From positions 66,545-130,544 of the forward strand of contig NZ_PPQD01000034.1 of the NCBI RefSeq assembly GCF_002901825.1: a DNA stretch of 64,000 nucleotides, given 5' to 3'. Under the pieces are notes generated by a model, which ran no database searches, was not told the origin of the DNA, and was given only the letters and a program-made list of their open reading frames with translations. Origin of the DNA: Mammaliicoccus sciuri (GTDB lineage Bacteria; Bacillota; Bacilli; Staphylococcales; Staphylococcaceae). Both the position numbers and the translations under genes were made by a program. Positions 43,617-54,679 of the stretch are shown here, piece by piece. The stretch's first letter is position 1. Every line of letters begins with the position of its first letter.

Positions 43617-45035
43617 ATGTGGAGAAATAAAATTAAAGAATATGAACAAGATATTATAAATGATTTAAAGGGGCTATTAAGCATCGAAAGTGTTAGAGAT
43701 GATGCAGCAAGTACATACGATGCGCCAGTTGGACCAGGTCCAAAAGAAGCGTTAAATTATATGTACAAGTTAGGAGAAAGAGATGGATTTTCTCATGTTG
43801 ATATAGATAATATTGCAGGTAGAATTGAAGCGGGTAAAGGTGATGATTTATTAGGTATACTTTGCCATGTTGATGTTGTGCCAGCAGGTGCTGGATGGGA
43901 TTATAATCCGTTTGAACCTGTAGAAACTGAAGATGCAATCATTGCAAGAGGTACACTTGATGACAAAGGACCAACAATTGCAGCATACTATGCCGTTAAG
44001 ATACTTGAAGATATGAAAGTCGAATGGAAAAAAAGAATACATATTATTGTAGGTACTGACGAAGAATCTGATTGGAAATGTACAGATCGTTATTTTGAAA
44101 CAGAAGAAATGCCTTCTGTAGGTTTTGCACCAGATGCAGAATTCCCTTTAATTCATGGAGAAAAAGGGATTGTAACATTCAACATCACTCAATCTGGATA
44201 TGTGGAAGATAATGATGAGCCTGAAGTAGAGCTCAAAGCATTCTTCTCAGGTGAAAGATTCAATATGGTACCAGATACTGCTCAAGCTAAATTACTTATA
44301 AAAGAACAAATGACGAATGTTGTTCAGAAATTCGAATCATTTTTAAATGAACATGAGATTGAAGGCGAAACGACAATTGATGAAGGTTTCTTAAACATCG
44401 TTGTTCACGGTAAATCAGCTCATGGTATGGATCCTACATTAGGAGTGAATGCTGGCTTATATCTTATTCAATTCTTAAATGAATTAAATTTAGATAAATA
44501 CGCGAGCTCATATGTGAAATTTGCAAATGAATATTTAGTTGATTCTCCAAAAGGTGAAAAAATGGGTATGAAGTTTGCTACGGAAGAAATGGGGGAAGTG
44601 ACGACTAATACAGGTATTATGAGTTATACAGATGTAGATGGTGGTCAATTTGGTATTAATTTAAGATATCCCGAAGGCTTTAATTTCGACCAATCAATGT
44701 CTCGTTTTTCTGAAGAAGTGAAAGAAAAAGGCTTCGAAATTGAAATGGATAAACACCAAGTTCCGCATTATGTAGATAAAAACGATCCATTTATCGAAAA
44801 GCTATTATCAGCATATCGCAATCAAACAGGTGATCAGTCCGAGCCATTTACAATCGGTGGGGGGACATATGCTAGAAACTTAGATAAAGGTGTGGCATTT
44901 GGTGCCATGTTTAAAGAATCTGAAGATTTAATGCACCAAAAAAATGAATATATCACGAAAAAACAATTATTTAATGCAACTGCAATTTATTTAGAAGCTA
45001 TATACAATGTCTGTGTAAAGGGTGATGATGAATGA
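43617..45035 (+). CDS. pepV: M20 dipeptidase PepV
   Basis: A 472-aa zinc dipeptidase (PepV/Sapep). Metal-site motifs: [10 protein letters not shown] with the Asp/His ligands, [10 protein letters not shown] carrying the catalytic Glu pair, and the C-terminal [11 protein letters not shown]. Staphylococcal PepV has been linked to D-amino-acid metabolism and envelope stress. Its stop overlaps the dat start by 4 nt (ATGA), a strong coupling signal. Confidence 0.95.
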   Translation: MWRNKIKEYEQDIINDLKGLLSIESVRDDAASTYDAPVGPGPKEALNYMYKLGERDGFSHVDIDNIAGRIEAGKGDDLLGILCHVDVVPAGAGWDYNPFEPVETEDAIIARGTLDDKGPTIAAYYAVKILEDMKVEWKKRIHIIVGTDEESDWKCTDRYFETEEMPSVGFAPDAEFPLIHGEKGIVTFNITQSGYVEDNDEPEVELKAFFSGERFNMVPDTAQAKLLIKEQMTNVVQKFESFLNEHEIEGETTIDEGFLNIVVHGKSAHGMDPTLGVNAGLYLIQFLNELNLDKYASSYVKFANEYLVDSPKGEKMGMKFATEEMGEVTTNTGIMSYTDVDGGQFGINLRYPEGFNFDQSMSRFSEEVKEKGFEIEMDKHQVPHYVDKNDPFIEKLLSAYRNQTGDQSEPFTIGGGTYARNLDKGVAFGAMFKESEDLMHQKNEYITKKQLFNATAIYLEAIYNVCVKGDDE

Positions 45036-45880
45036 ATTATATTTATATAAATGATGAGTTTGTTGATGAATCTGAAGGTAAGATTAGCTATTCTGATAGA
45101 GGTTATAACTTTGGTGATGGCATATATGAATACATACGTATATATGAAGGCAAGGTATTCACATCTAAAGAGCACTATGAAAGATTATTTAGAAGTGCCA
45201 AAGAAATTGGACTTAATTTAGACGCATACTCTGTTGAAGGTTTAACAGAAGTGACGAAAGAATTAGCAGCAAAGAATAATGTTGTAAATGGTGGCGTGTA
45301 TATTCAAGTGACACGTGGTGTTGCGCCTCGAAATCACCCGTTTCCTGATGCTAGTACAAAGCCTGTATTCTCAGCTTTTTCTAAAAGCTATGACAGACCA
45401 TACGACGAATTAGAAAATGGCGTTAAAACTATAACAGTTGAAGATATCAGATGGTTAAGATGTGATATTAAGAGTTTGAACTTATTAGGTAACGTGTTAG
45501 CAAAAGAGAAAGCTACACAAAATGATGCAGCTGAAGCGATCATGCATAGAGGTGAAACAGTTACTGAAGGTAGTTCAAGCAATGTTTATGCGATAAAAGG
45601 TGGCAAAATTTATACACATCCTGCAAATAATTTAATTCTTAATGGTATTACTAGACGTGTTATAAAAGAATTAGCTGACGATTTAAATATTCCATTTATT
45701 GAAGAATCATTTACATTAGATTTCTTAAATGATGCTGATGAAGTGATTATTTCAAGTACATCTATTGAAGTAATGCCAGTTGTGCAAGTAAATGATCAAA
45801 AAATAGGTGACGGAAAAGTCGGACAAATTACGAAGCAATTACAAAATGCATTTAATAATTATATAGAGTCAAAATCATAA
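45032..45880 (+). CDS. dat: D-alanine aminotransferase
   Basis: A 282-aa fold-type IV PLP enzyme interconverting D-alanine and D-glutamate with their keto acids, supplying D-amino acids for peptidoglycan. The PLP lysine is Lys147 in [23 protein letters not shown] and [10 protein letters not shown] bind the cofactor phosphate. It overlaps pepV by 4 nt, suggesting peptide-derived amino acids feed the D-amino-acid pool. A weak hairpin near 46079-46115 may end the unit. Confidence 0.96.
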   Translation: MNYIYINDEFVDESEGKISYSDRGYNFGDGIYEYIRIYEGKVFTSKEHYERLFRSAKEIGLNLDAYSVEGLTEVTKELAAKNNVVNGGVYIQVTRGVAPRNHPFPDASTKPVFSAFSKSYDRPYDELENGVKTITVEDIRWLRCDIKSLNLLGNVLAKEKATQNDAAEAIMHRGETVTEGSSSNVYAIKGGKIYTHPANNLILNGITRRVIKELADDLNIPFIEESFTLDFLNDADEVIISSTSIEVMPVVQVNDQKIGDGKVGQITKQLQNAFNNYIESKS

Positions 45881-46143
45881 AAATTTTTTAGTGTAATTTT
45901 AATATCTTAAGTAATTCAAGTGGATACTGAATTTATAAGACTTATTGTATATGAATAGGTTCAAAATACTCCAAAGTTTTCATTTATGAGGTTGAAATCT
46001 TAACCGAAAGATAATAAAATTTATATCAAGCGCACTAAAATTACAAAAATAAAACAAAAATTTTTAAGATTAAAATATGACTCTTGAAAAACAATATTCT
46101 TGAGTCTTTTTCTTTTTCTTTAATTGAAAGTGAGGTGGATAGG

Positions 46144-46935
46144 TTGGAACATTTTTATCAGTTAGGTTGGACATTAGACTCAGCAGGTGGTGCATCTGGT
46201 GAAGCATATATGGCAGAACAAGATGGCCGCAAGCTCTTCCTAAAACGTAATTCAAGTCCTTTCTTAACAGCGTTATCTGCTGAAGGTATCGTTCCAAAAT
46301 TAGTTTGGACTAAAAGAATCGAAACAGGAGAAGTTGTGACTGCACAACATTGGAAAAATGGTAGAGAGTTAGTCCAAGATGAAATGAATTCTAACCGAGT
46401 TGCCAAACTTCTGAAAAAAATACATTCTTCTAAACAATTATTAAATATGCTTAAACGTATGGAAATGAAACCTATGCATCCAGAGATTTTATTTAATAAA
46501 ATTAACAGCTCATTGTCACGACATGTATTGTCTAATCGCACTGTGAGAAAGGCATTGTTATATCTAGAAGATAACATGCCAACATTAGACAGTAGATTCT
46601 ATACAGTCATACATGGAGATGTAAATCACAATAATTGGCTTTTATCTGATCAAGACGAACTTTTCTTAGTAGATTGGGAAGGTGCAATGATTGCTGATCC
46701 TGCTATTGATATCGGAATGATATTATATACTTATGTTGATGAGAAAGATTGGTCAGATTGGCTAAGTATGTATGGCATTAATGATACGCACGATTTAAAG
46801 AAACGTATGAAGTGGTATACATTAATTCAAGCTATCGCAATGGTAGAGTGGTATGAAGAGAAAAAACGTTATAAAGATATGAATGATTGGTTACACTTCT
46901 TAAATGAAGTGATGACAAGAAATGTATTTATATAA
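46144..46935 (+). CDS. Choline kinase/APH-like phosphotransferase (YtmP)
   Basis: A 263-aa protein-kinase-like phosphotransferase. The catalytic loop is VIHGDVNHNNWLL (Asp and Asn present) and the metal motif is VDWEGAMIADPAIDIG. Relatives phosphorylate small molecules such as choline, thiamine or aminoglycosides; the substrate is unknown here. The likely start is TTG 46144 (MEHFYQLGW), preceded by GAGGTGG; the longer frame from 46084 runs through a hairpin-like stretch. trmB follows 13 nt downstream, an arrangement usual in Firmicutes. Confidence 0.87.
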   Translation: MEHFYQLGWTLDSAGGASGEAYMAEQDGRKLFLKRNSSPFLTALSAEGIVPKLVWTKRIETGEVVTAQHWKNGRELVQDEMNSNRVAKLLKKIHSSKQLLNMLKRMEMKPMHPEILFNKINSSLSRHVLSNRTVRKALLYLEDNMPTLDSRFYTVIHGDVNHNNWLLSDQDELFLVDWEGAMIADPAIDIGMILYTYVDEKDWSDWLSMYGINDTHDLKKRMKWYTLIQAIAMVEWYEEKKRYKDMNDWLHFLNEVMTRNVFI

Positions 46936-46948
46936 GGAGTAACTTTGA

Positions 46949-47584
46949 ATGAGAATGAGAAATAAACCTTGGGCTGATGATTTCTTAAAGGATCATCCCA
47001 ATATAGTAGATGTAGATCTTAATCATCAATATAAGATGGCAGAATGGTTTGATAAAGATCAACCCATTCATATTGAAGTCGGAACTGGTATGGGTAGATT
47101 TATTACTGAGACTGCTAAACAGAATCCTAATATCAATTACGTAGCAATTGAAAAAGATAAAAATGTTATGGTCCGTGTTCTTGAAAAAGTTAAAGAAATG
47201 GAATTAAACAATATTAAATTGATTAATCAAGATGCTAAATTATTAACAGAGTATTTTGTTGAGAATGAAGTTTCAAGAATTTATTTGAATTTTTCTGATC
47301 CATGGCCTAAGACAAGACATGCTAAAAGAAGATTAACTTTTTCTAGCTTTTTAGAAATTTATCAACACATTTTGAATAAAGATGGGCAAATACATTTCAA
47401 AACAGATAATCAAGGGTTATTTGAGTATAGTTTAGAAAGTATGTCTCAATATGGTATGTCATTTAATTATATTAATTTGAATTTACATGAAGATGAGCCT
47501 GAAGATAATATCCGTACTGAATATGAAGATAAATTCTCTAGTAGAGGCTTTAGAATCTATCGTATGGAAGCAAGCTTTAAATAA
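46949..47584 (+). CDS. trmB: tRNA (guanine-46-N7)-methyltransferase
   Basis: A 211-aa SAM-dependent methyltransferase making m7G46 in the tRNA variable loop. Motif I is [11 protein letters not shown]; the family signature [20 protein letters not shown] is complete. AAGGAG precedes the ATG. Adjacent to the YtmP-like kinase. A terminator follows. Confidence 0.97.
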   Translation: MRMRNKPWADDFLKDHPNIVDVDLNHQYKMAEWFDKDQPIHIEVGTGMGRFITETAKQNPNINYVAIEKDKNVMVRVLEKVKEMELNNIKLINQDAKLLTEYFVENEVSRIYLNFSDPWPKTRHAKRRLTFSSFLEIYQHILNKDGQIHFKTDNQGLFEYSLESMSQYGMSFNYINLNLHEDEPEDNIRTEYEDKFSSRGFRIYRMEASFK

Positions 47585-47622
47585 GGAAGTTGGAATCGCT
47601 TTTGATTCTAACTTCTTTTTTT
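47585..47622 (+). terminator. Terminator after trmB
   Basis: GGAAGTTGGAATC pairs imperfectly with GATTCTAACTTC, followed by a run of T. Confidence 0.85.
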
Positions 47623-47717
47623 ACGTCTTTTTTAACTAATGTGTTGTAGTAATCATCAAAGATGTTCATTACTCTAATTAGTGATAAAATAATAATAAAT
47701 GATTGGAGGGGAATTTC

Positions 47718-48560
47718 TTGTTAAATATAGGTGAATTTAAATTATATCCATTACAAGGTGGTATTACTCAAATGGATGGTGGTGCAATGTTTGGTGTGGT
47801 CCCAAAAGCGTTGTGGAGTAAAAAATACCCACCTAATGAACTTAATCAAATACCTCTCGTAACACATCCAATATTCGTTCAAACAGATGAACACAATATA
47901 ATAATTGATGCTGGGATAGGTAATGGTAAATTAACAGACAAACAAAAAAGAAACTATGGTACAACTTATGAAAGTGATATAAGTAACTCATTAAAGCAAT
48001 TTAATTTGACCATTGATGATATTGATATAGTTTTAATGTCTCATATGCATTTTGATCATGCTTGTGGCCTGACAACTACAGATGGTCAATCAGTATTTAA
48101 AAATGCAACAATTTATACATCACAAATTGAATGGAATGAATTGAGAGCCCCAAATATAAGAAGTAGCGCTACATATTGGGAACAAAATTATAAAGGTATT
48201 GAACATCAAGTTGTAACATTTGTGGATTCGATGGAAATCGTTCCAGGTATTAAAATGATACATACTGGTGGTCATAGTGCTGGTCATAGTGTCATTGAAA
48301 TTGAAAGTAATGATATGAAAGCTGTGCATATGGCTGATATCTTGCCTACATTAGCTCATCTTAATCCTTTATGGGTTACAGCCTATGATGATTATCCAAT
48401 GGATTCCATAAATGCTAAGGAGAGACTTTTACAAAGATATATTAAAGAAGATTATTGGTTCGTGTTCTATCATGATGCCAATTATTTTGCGCTCAAACTT
48501 GATGAACAAACGAAGGGAATTAAAGAAGAAATGAGAAGGGATGATTTAATTGAAATATAA
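47718..48560 (+). CDS. Metallo-hydrolase, YtnP-like lactonase family
   Basis: A 280-aa metallo-beta-lactamase-fold enzyme with an intact MSHMHFDHACGL zinc motif and downstream HTGGHSAGHS and HMADILP ligands. Bacillus YtnP, of the same family, degrades acyl-homoserine lactone and other signals; whether this one does is unknown. TTG 47718 has GGAGGGG 6 nt upstream. Its end overlaps the PatB-like gene by 11 nt. It contrasts with the degenerate paralogue-like protein at 6466. Confidence 0.87.
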   Translation: MLNIGEFKLYPLQGGITQMDGGAMFGVVPKALWSKKYPPNELNQIPLVTHPIFVQTDEHNIIIDAGIGNGKLTDKQKRNYGTTYESDISNSLKQFNLTIDDIDIVLMSHMHFDHACGLTTTDGQSVFKNATIYTSQIEWNELRAPNIRSSATYWEQNYKGIEHQVVTFVDSMEIVPGIKMIHTGGHSAGHSVIEIESNDMKAVHMADILPTLAHLNPLWVTAYDDYPMDSINAKERLLQRYIKEDYWFVFYHDANYFALKLDEQTKGIKEEMRRDDLIEI

Positions 48561-49749
48561 TTTTGATGAAGTGATTGATAGAAGGGGAACAGCAACAGTA
48601 GCATATGATGGACAACGTAAAGTTTATGATTATGAGAACTTAGAACCATTTTGGATTGCAGATATGGATATTAAGACACCTGATTTTATTATCAACCATT
48701 TGAAAAACAAATTAGATCAAGCACATTTCGGGTATTTAGTGTGGAAACAAGAAGCATACTTAAGTGCGATTAAAAATTGGTACAAAACGAGATTTTCTGT
48801 AAATATCCAAAAGAATGATATATATTATGTTCCGAGTATTTTGTTTACTGTAACTGAAGTTATACGTGAGTTTACGAAAGAAGGTGAAGGTGTGTTAATA
48901 CATACACCTTCATATAATGCCTTTTTAAATTTAATTGAAGGTAATAAAAGAGTGGCCGTCGAATCTCCATTAGTTGCAACGGATAACGGTTATGAGTTAG
49001 ATAAAGAACAATTTGAAGAAATGGCAGTACGTGATGATGTTAAAGTGTTAGTACTGTGTAGCCCTCATAATCCAACAGGTAAAGTTTGGACGAAAGAAGA
49101 ATGTGCATTTATGAAAGATGTGTGTGAAAGACATGGTGTCTTTATTGTTTCTGATGAAATTCATATGGATTTTGTGAGAAGTGAAAATGGATTCTATTCA
49201 ATGACAAATGAAATGACTTTAGATTCTCCAATTCTTGTTGTCACTGGTTTAGGTAAAACATTTAATTTAGCAAGTTTAGCAAGTAGTTATATGATTACAA
49301 AACATCGTTATTTCACATTACAATTCAATCGTAAATTGGCAACATATTATGGATTGTCAGCTGCAAATACATTGGCTGTTGAAGCAGTTAAAGTAGCCTA
49401 TAATGAAGCAGGTGAATGGGTAGATCAATTAAATAATCATATTGAAAAGAATATGACTATCTTAGATGAATTTATTAAAAGTGAAATGTCTGATCAGTTA
49501 TCGTTTATCAAACCTGAATCGACATATTTAGCTTGGGTAGACTTTTCTAAAAGTGGTTACATAGAAAGTGATGTTCAAAAAGCATTGCAATCTGTAGGGA
49601 AACTTGCAACAGGGATCGGCCATTCCTACGAGCTCGGAGAAAGTCATCATTTCAGAATGAATTTAGCTTGTAGCGAAGAAAAATTAAGAAGTGGTTTAGA
49701 ATCTATTAAAAAATCATTCGATGCACTAGATCACGGTGAAGTTGAATAA
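48550..49749 (+). CDS. patB: PatB/MalY-type C-S lyase aminotransferase
   Basis: A 399-aa fold-type I PLP enzyme. Family signatures: FWIADMDIKTPDFI, SPHNPTGKVW, VSDEIHMDF and the PLP lysine in GLGKTFNLASL. PatB/MalY enzymes cleave cystathionine or other cysteine S-conjugates to pyruvate, ammonia and a thiol. It begins with TTG inside the end of the lactonase-like gene, so translation is coupled. Confidence 0.88.
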   Translation: MKYNFDEVIDRRGTATVAYDGQRKVYDYENLEPFWIADMDIKTPDFIINHLKNKLDQAHFGYLVWKQEAYLSAIKNWYKTRFSVNIQKNDIYYVPSILFTVTEVIREFTKEGEGVLIHTPSYNAFLNLIEGNKRVAVESPLVATDNGYELDKEQFEEMAVRDDVKVLVLCSPHNPTGKVWTKEECAFMKDVCERHGVFIVSDEIHMDFVRSENGFYSMTNEMTLDSPILVVTGLGKTFNLASLASSYMITKHRYFTLQFNRKLATYYGLSAANTLAVEAVKVAYNEAGEWVDQLNNHIEKNMTILDEFIKSEMSDQLSFIKPESTYLAWVDFSKSGYIESDVQKALQSVGKLATGIGHSYELGESHHFRMNLACSEEKLRSGLESIKKSFDALDHGEVE

Positions 49750-49760
49750 TTTTCAGTTAA

Positions 49761-49805
49761 AAAAAGAGTCTGAGGTTTAAATTAATCACTCAGACTCATC
49801 TTTTT
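49761..49805. terminator. Bidirectional terminator
   Basis: GAGTCTGAG and CTCAGACTC pair across 49766-49797 with A/T tails on both sides. Confidence 0.85.
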
Positions 49806-49812
49806 AAGCTTA

Positions 49813-50127
49813 TTAAATTTCAAATATATCAATAACTTGGCCATTAAAGGCATCGGCGATAAATTCATAGTGAACTTGTTTACCATCATTATTAACGGTA
49901 ATACCACCATGTACAACTTTAGTTTCAATGCCGAATTTTTGGTAGGTCTTTGGGATATGTAATATATAAGAGGCTTCAACATTATTAAATTCTGCTTTGA
50001 CTTGTTTAAGGATTTCTTCACAACTATATGGCTTATATTGCTTAGCATATACGATAGAAGCAACAATACCTATACCAGTAAAAACGGACAATAATAAAAT
50101 GAAAAAGCGTAACTTATTGTTCTGCAT
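49813..50127 (-). CDS. Small membrane-anchored protein, PepSY-like
   Basis: A 104-aa protein with an N-terminal helix (about 8-28) and a small extracytoplasmic domain that could be PepSY-like (beta-rich end GKQVHYEFIADAFNGQVIDIFEI). A DNA or enzyme role is unlikely. ATG 50127 is preferred since AGGAGG is 7 nt away; the ATG at 50133 is too close. Divergent from the M42 peptidase. Confidence 0.65.
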   Translation of the reverse strand: MQNNKLRFFILLLSVFTGIGIVASIVYAKQYKPYSCEEILKQVKAEFNNVEASYILHIPKTYQKFGIETKVVHGGITVNNDGKQVHYEFIADAFNGQVIDIFEI

Positions 50128-50206
50128 GACCATGCCTCCTTCTATTTAAGTTAAGTTTAACACAAAGACTGAACGATAGATAAATATTTCAATAAGGAGA
50201 TTTACA

Positions 50207-51283
50207 ATGACACAAATTAGACAAGAAACACTTAATAGAATGAAAGTATTAACAGAATTACATGCTGTACCTGGATTTGAAAATGAAGTACGTGAATATT
50301 TAAAAGAAAAAATGGCACCATTTGTTGATGAAATTATCGGTGATAATATGGGCAGTATTTATGGTGTGAAAAAATCTAAAAAAGAAAATGCTCCTAAAGT
50401 ATTAGTAGCAGCTCATATGGATGAAATTGGCTTTATGGTTACTGAAATGACAAAAGAGGGTATGTTAAAGTTCACACCACTTGGCGGTGTGTCATCAGAT
50501 GTATGGTTATCACAAACACTACAGTTAAAAACTCGTGACGGTAAATACTATAACGGCGTAGTTGGCAGTATCCCTAAACATTTTAGAACTGGTAAAGAGT
50601 CAGGTGTATCTATTGAAGATATGCTTTTAGATGTTGGTGCAGAAAGCATTGATCAATTAAAAGAAATGGGCATTAAAATTGGTGATACAATTGTTCCAAG
50701 TACGAATTTTGAACAACTTACAGAGAATAGAATACTCGCTAAAGCATGGGACAATAGATATGGTTGTTTAGTTGGATTAGAGTTATTGGAAGCCGTTAAA
50801 GATGAAGAGCTTGATGTCGATTTATATGTAGGTGCAAATGTTCAGGAAGAAGTTGGTTTAAGAGGTGCTTCAGCAAGTGTGAATTTAATCAAACCAGATT
50901 TAGCATTAGTTGTGGATTGTTCACCTGCAAATGATATGAAAGGACATGTCGGCTTATCTGGTGCTTTAGGAAAAGGTGTATTAATTAGAATATTAGATCG
51001 TACGATGATTTTATCTGAAAGAATGAGAGATTATTTAATTGAAATGGTTGAAGAAAAAGAAATTAATCATCAATACTTCCAATCACCAGGTGGTACTGAT
51101 GGTGGAGAAATTCATAAAGCTCTAACAGGTATCCCAACTGCGGTAATAGGTGTTTGTGCTAGATATATCCATACAAGTAAAGCTATTTACGATGCAAGAG
51201 ATTATGAAAGTGCAAAATTATTACTTAATGAAATCGTGTTAAATTTAAGTTCAGAAAAGATTGAATATTTGAAATTTAAATAG
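50207..51283 (+). CDS. M42-family metallo-aminopeptidase
   Basis: A 358-aa peptidase of family M42 (glutamyl/tetrahedral aminopeptidase, YtoP-like). Metal-site motifs: AAHMDEIGFM, AWDNRYG, VQEEVGLRGA with the catalytic Glu pair, and VVDCSPAND; HTSKAIYD near the C terminus holds the last His. AAGGAG precedes the ATG. Acts on cytosolic peptides; some relatives also show endoglucanase annotation by error. Confidence 0.92.
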   Translation: MTQIRQETLNRMKVLTELHAVPGFENEVREYLKEKMAPFVDEIIGDNMGSIYGVKKSKKENAPKVLVAAHMDEIGFMVTEMTKEGMLKFTPLGGVSSDVWLSQTLQLKTRDGKYYNGVVGSIPKHFRTGKESGVSIEDMLLDVGAESIDQLKEMGIKIGDTIVPSTNFEQLTENRILAKAWDNRYGCLVGLELLEAVKDEELDVDLYVGANVQEEVGLRGASASVNLIKPDLALVVDCSPANDMKGHVGLSGALGKGVLIRILDRTMILSERMRDYLIEMVEEKEINHQYFQSPGGTDGGEIHKALTGIPTAVIGVCARYIHTSKAIYDARDYESAKLLLNEIVLNLSSEKIEYLKFK

Positions 51284-51370
51284 TCCAGATTTTAGTAATT
51301 GACAGTAGTTGTAATTCGGTCTAAAATATGTTTATTCCGATTTGGATACTAAGAATAGAGGGATGTATAT

Positions 51371-52150
51371 ATGAAAAAGGGTATATTTTTAATTATTGCA
51401 TTAATTGTTGTGTTAGCTGCATGTGGAAACAGCAACGACAAGAAAGAAAGTAGTAAGAAAGATGATAAAACAATTGTAGTAGGTACAGAAGGTACGTATT
51501 CTCCATTTAGCTTTCATGACAAAAATGATAAGTTAACTGGATATGATGTAGAAGTAACAAAAGCAGTTGCTAAAGAAATGGGATACAAAGTTGAATTTAA
51601 AGAAACACAATGGGATTCAATGTTTGCTGGGTTAGATTCAGGACGTTTTGACATGATTGCTAACCAAGTTGGTATCAACGATGAAAGAAAAGCAAAATAT
51701 AAATTCTCAGATCCATACACTTATTCAAATGGTGTATTAGTAGTAAATGAGAATAATAAAGACATCAAATCATTCGACGACGTTAAAGGTAAAAAATTAG
51801 CACAAACTTTAACATCTAACTATGGTAAACTTGCAAAGTCTAAAGGTGCAGATATTACTAAAGTAGACGGCTTCAACCAAGCGATGGATTTATTACAATC
51901 AAATCGTGTTGAAGGTACTTTTAATGATAATATTTCATATTTAGATTATAAAAAGCAAAAACCTAACGCTAAAATAAAAGCAATTCAAGGTGATGCAGAA
52001 CAAAGTCAATCTGCATTTACATTTAGTAAAAAAGAAGATGACAAAGTGATTAAAGATTTTAATAAAGGTCTAAAAACTTTAAAAGATAATGGCGAATTAG
52101 AAAAAATAAGTAAGAAATGGTTTGGCGCTAATGTTTCAGAGCCTAAATGA
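51371..52150 (+). CDS. Amino-acid ABC transporter, binding lipoprotein
   Basis: A 259-aa family-3 solute-binding lipoprotein: lipobox VLAACGN (Cys18), YSPFSFHDKNDKLTGYDVEVTKAVAKE and DSGRFDMIANQVG. It captures a polar amino acid; closest type is cystine/glutamine-binding TcyA-like proteins, so the substrate is a guess. GAGGG lies upstream. It overlaps the permease gene and with it and the ATPase forms a complete importer. Confidence 0.88.
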   Translation: MKKGIFLIIALIVVLAACGNSNDKKESSKKDDKTIVVGTEGTYSPFSFHDKNDKLTGYDVEVTKAVAKEMGYKVEFKETQWDSMFAGLDSGRFDMIANQVGINDERKAKYKFSDPYTYSNGVLVVNENNKDIKSFDDVKGKKLAQTLTSNYGKLAKSKGADITKVDGFNQAMDLLQSNRVEGTFNDNISYLDYKKQKPNAKIKAIQGDAEQSQSAFTFSKKEDDKVIKDFNKGLKTLKDNGELEKISKKWFGANVSEPK

Positions 52151-52850
52151 TGAGCAACTTCATGCATTAAATGCTGCCAAACAAGCATTTCTACCGATGT
52201 TAGAGGGTCTAGTTAAATATTCTATTCCTATTACTTTAGTTACTTTTGTGCTTGGTTTAATCTTGGCATTAGTTACAGCATTAATGCGTATATCAAGTAG
52301 TAAAGTTCTAAAAGGGATTGCACGTTTTTATGTTTCAATCATTCGTGGTACACCTATGATTGTTCAATTATTCATTATCTTTTACGGAATCCCTGAGATT
52401 GGTAGATTGGCAACAGGAAATGCAGACAATCAATTGACTTTGTCACCTGTCATAGCTGCGATAATTGGCCTTTCTCTTAATGTAGGTGCATACGCATCTG
52501 AGATTTTAAGAGGTGGAATTATGTCTATTCCGAAAGGTCAAACTGAAGCTGCCTACTCGATTGGTATGAATTATAAACAAACTGTACAAAGAATTATATT
52601 ACCTCAAGCAATTAGAGTTTCAGTACCTGCATTAGGTAATACATTCTTAAGCTTAATTAAAGATACGTCTTTACTTGGGTTTATTTTAGTAGCAGAAATG
52701 TTTAGAAAAGCGCAAGAAGTAGCATCTACAACATATGAATTCTTAACGATTTATTTACTAGTAGCGATATTATATTGGATCGTATGTTTTATCATATCAA
52801 TCGTTCAATCTTACTATGAATCTTATATTGAAAGAGGGTATCGTTCATGA
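52131..52850 (+). CDS. Amino-acid ABC transporter, permease
   Basis: A 239-aa HisM-type permease with about five membrane helices. [23 protein letters not shown] is the polar-amino-acid permease signature, and [32 protein letters not shown] the EAA loop. It overlaps the binding-protein gene by 20 nt and the ATPase gene by 4 nt; ATG 52131 is chosen over TTG 52122. Probably cystine or a similar amino acid, not certain. Confidence 0.9.
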   Translation: MFQSLNDEQLHALNAAKQAFLPMLEGLVKYSIPITLVTFVLGLILALVTALMRISSSKVLKGIARFYVSIIRGTPMIVQLFIIFYGIPEIGRLATGNADNQLTLSPVIAAIIGLSLNVGAYASEILRGGIMSIPKGQTEAAYSIGMNYKQTVQRIILPQAIRVSVPALGNTFLSLIKDTSLLGFILVAEMFRKAQEVASTTYEFLTIYLLVAILYWIVCFIISIVQSYYESYIERGYRS

Positions 52851-53575
52851 TTGAACTTCAAAATATTAAAAAATCATTTAATGATAAAGAAGTCATCAAA
52901 GGGATTAATCTTTCAGTAGATAAAGGTGAAGTGATTACTTTAATTGGAAGATCAGGTTCGGGTAAGACAACTTTATTGAGAATGATGAATGCATTGGAAA
53001 TTCCGACTGAAGGTACTGTAGTTGTTAATGGCGAAACGTACACAGCAGATAATAAGAAGTCACAAATTAAAGTACGTAAACAATCAGGTATGGTGTTTCA
53101 AAATTACAACTTGTTTCCACATAAAACAGCAATTGAAAATGTTATGGAAGGTTTAATTACTGTTAAAAAAGTAAATAAGCAAAAAGCATATGACGAAGCA
53201 CTTCAACTTTTAGAAAAAGTAGGATTAGAAAGTGTTAAAGATCAAAGACCTCATGCTTTATCTGGTGGTCAACAACAACGTGTGGCGATTGCTAGAGCAT
53301 TGGCAATGAATCCTAAAGTCATGTTGTTTGACGAACCGACATCAGCATTAGACCCAGAGTTAGTGAATGATGTATTAAAAGTTATTAAAGATTTAGCTAA
53401 TGAAGGTATGACGATGGTCATTGTTACACATGAAATGAGATTTGCAAGAGAAGTTTCTGATAGAATGATTTTTATTCATGATGGTTTAATTGGTGAAGAA
53501 GGTAAACCGGAAGAGATGTTTACTCAACCGAAGACAGACGCATTGAAGAAATTTCTAAATGTTATAGAAGTATAA
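52847..53575 (+). CDS. Amino-acid ABC transporter, ATPase
   Basis: A 242-aa ABC ATPase with Walker [11 protein letters not shown]-loop [10 protein letters not shown], signature [11 protein letters not shown], Walker [14 protein letters not shown] and the switch His in VTHEMRFA. This is the GlnQ/TcyC pattern of polar-amino-acid importers. Last gene of the transporter operon; a terminator follows. Confidence 0.93.
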   Translation: MIELQNIKKSFNDKEVIKGINLSVDKGEVITLIGRSGSGKTTLLRMMNALEIPTEGTVVVNGETYTADNKKSQIKVRKQSGMVFQNYNLFPHKTAIENVMEGLITVKKVNKQKAYDEALQLLEKVGLESVKDQRPHALSGGQQQRVAIARALAMNPKVMLFDEPTSALDPELVNDVLKVIKDLANEGMTMVIVTHEMRFAREVSDRMIFIHDGLIGEEGKPEEMFTQPKTDALKKFLNVIEV

Positions 53576-53582
53576 AGTTTCT

Positions 53583-53632
53583 AAATACACATGTTATTAT
53601 TTTAATTTAAATAATGACATGTGTATTTTTTA
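53583..53632 (+). terminator. Terminator after the amino-acid ABC operon
   Basis: AAATACACATGTTATTATTT pairs with AAATAATGACATGTGTATTT, followed by T. Confidence 0.9.
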
Positions 53633-53662
53633 TTGTATAATCCATTTAAGGAGTGTGAATAA

Positions 53663-54679
53663 ATGGAACGCGTAAAATCTTTTTTTAATCGAACAATTAT
53701 AGATGGTTTAAGTTATATGGCTTTAGGTTTGTTTAGTACATTAATTGTTGGACTTATTATTGAAACTTTAGGCCAATCATTAAATACATATTTTGATACA
53801 TCAATTATGATAGAAATAGGCAAGTTAGCTCAAACTTTAACAGGTGCTGGGGTAGGGGTAGCAGTTAGTTATGGTTTAGGCGCATCACCACTCATTATAT
53901 TTACAACTGCAGTAACAGGCATGTATGGATATGAACAAGGTGGCGCTGTAGGAAGTTATTTATCTTCAGTATTTGCGAGTGAACTCGGAAGATTATATTC
54001 AGGCAAAACTAAAATAGATATTATTTTATCACCGATTTTAACGTTATTTATAGGTGCAGCTATTGCAAAGTTTATAGCGCCATTTATCGATGCATTTATG
54101 AAAGCATTAGGAAATTGGATACAATTAAGTACTGATCAACAACCTTTATTAATGGGGATATTCGTTAGTCTTATTGTTGGTCTTACACTAAGTAGTCCAA
54201 TCTCAAGTGCGGCTTTAGCGTTAATGCTCGGCTTAAGTGGAACAGCGGCAGCAGCAGCTACAATAGGTGGATGTTGTCATATGATCGGATTTGCAGTAAC
54301 AAGCTATAAGGATAATGGTATTTCAGGCGTTATTGCACATGGTATTGGTACAAGTAAACTTCAAATTCCAAATTATTTAAAGCAACCCTTTATATTAATA
54401 CCACCAGTCGTAGCAAGTATTGTTGTAGCACCAATTATGACAGTCTTTTGGCCAATGGAAAATAATGCTGCTGGTGCTGGAATGGGTTCAAGTGGACTTG
54501 TAGGGCAAATTATGACGATTAAAACAATGGGTAGTACGACAGAAGTATACTTACAAATTGCTTTCTTCCATTTCTTATTACCTGCAGTAATCAGTTTATT
54601 TGTTTATCATTTATTGAAGAAGTATCATATAATTAAAGATGGTCAACAAACATTAATGATAGGAAGTGCAAAGAAATGA
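53663..54679 (+). CDS. Stand-alone PTS EIIC-like membrane protein
   Basis: A 338-aa membrane protein of the PTS_EIIC_2 type, with around eight to ten helices. GAGVGVAVSYGLGASPLIIF and GLSGTAAAAATIGGCCHMIGFAVTSYKDN are family-like. No EIIA or EIIB genes are nearby and no phosphorylatable domain is fused, so sugar phosphotransfer by this locus alone is doubtful. Its stop overlaps a thioredoxin-like gene by 4 nt. Confidence 0.8.
   Translation: MERVKSFFNRTIIDGLSYMALGLFSTLIVGLIIETLGQSLNTYFDTSIMIEIGKLAQTLTGAGVGVAVSYGLGASPLIIFTTAVTGMYGYEQGGAVGSYLSSVFASELGRLYSGKTKIDIILSPILTLFIGAAIAKFIAPFIDAFMKALGNWIQLSTDQQPLLMGIFVSLIVGLTLSSPISSAALALMLGLSGTAAAAATIGGCCHMIGFAVTSYKDNGISGVIAHGIGTSKLQIPNYLKQPFILIPPVVASIVVAPIMTVFWPMENNAAGAGMGSSGLVGQIMTIKTMGSTTEVYLQIAFFHFLLPAVISLFVYHLLKKYHIIKDGQQTLMIGSAKK

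Noticed and set aside
46084..46143. ATG 46084 as start of the YtmP-like kinase
   Set aside because: It overlaps a terminator-like hairpin, and TTG 46144 has a ribosome site and matches the S. aureus homologue start as I recall it.
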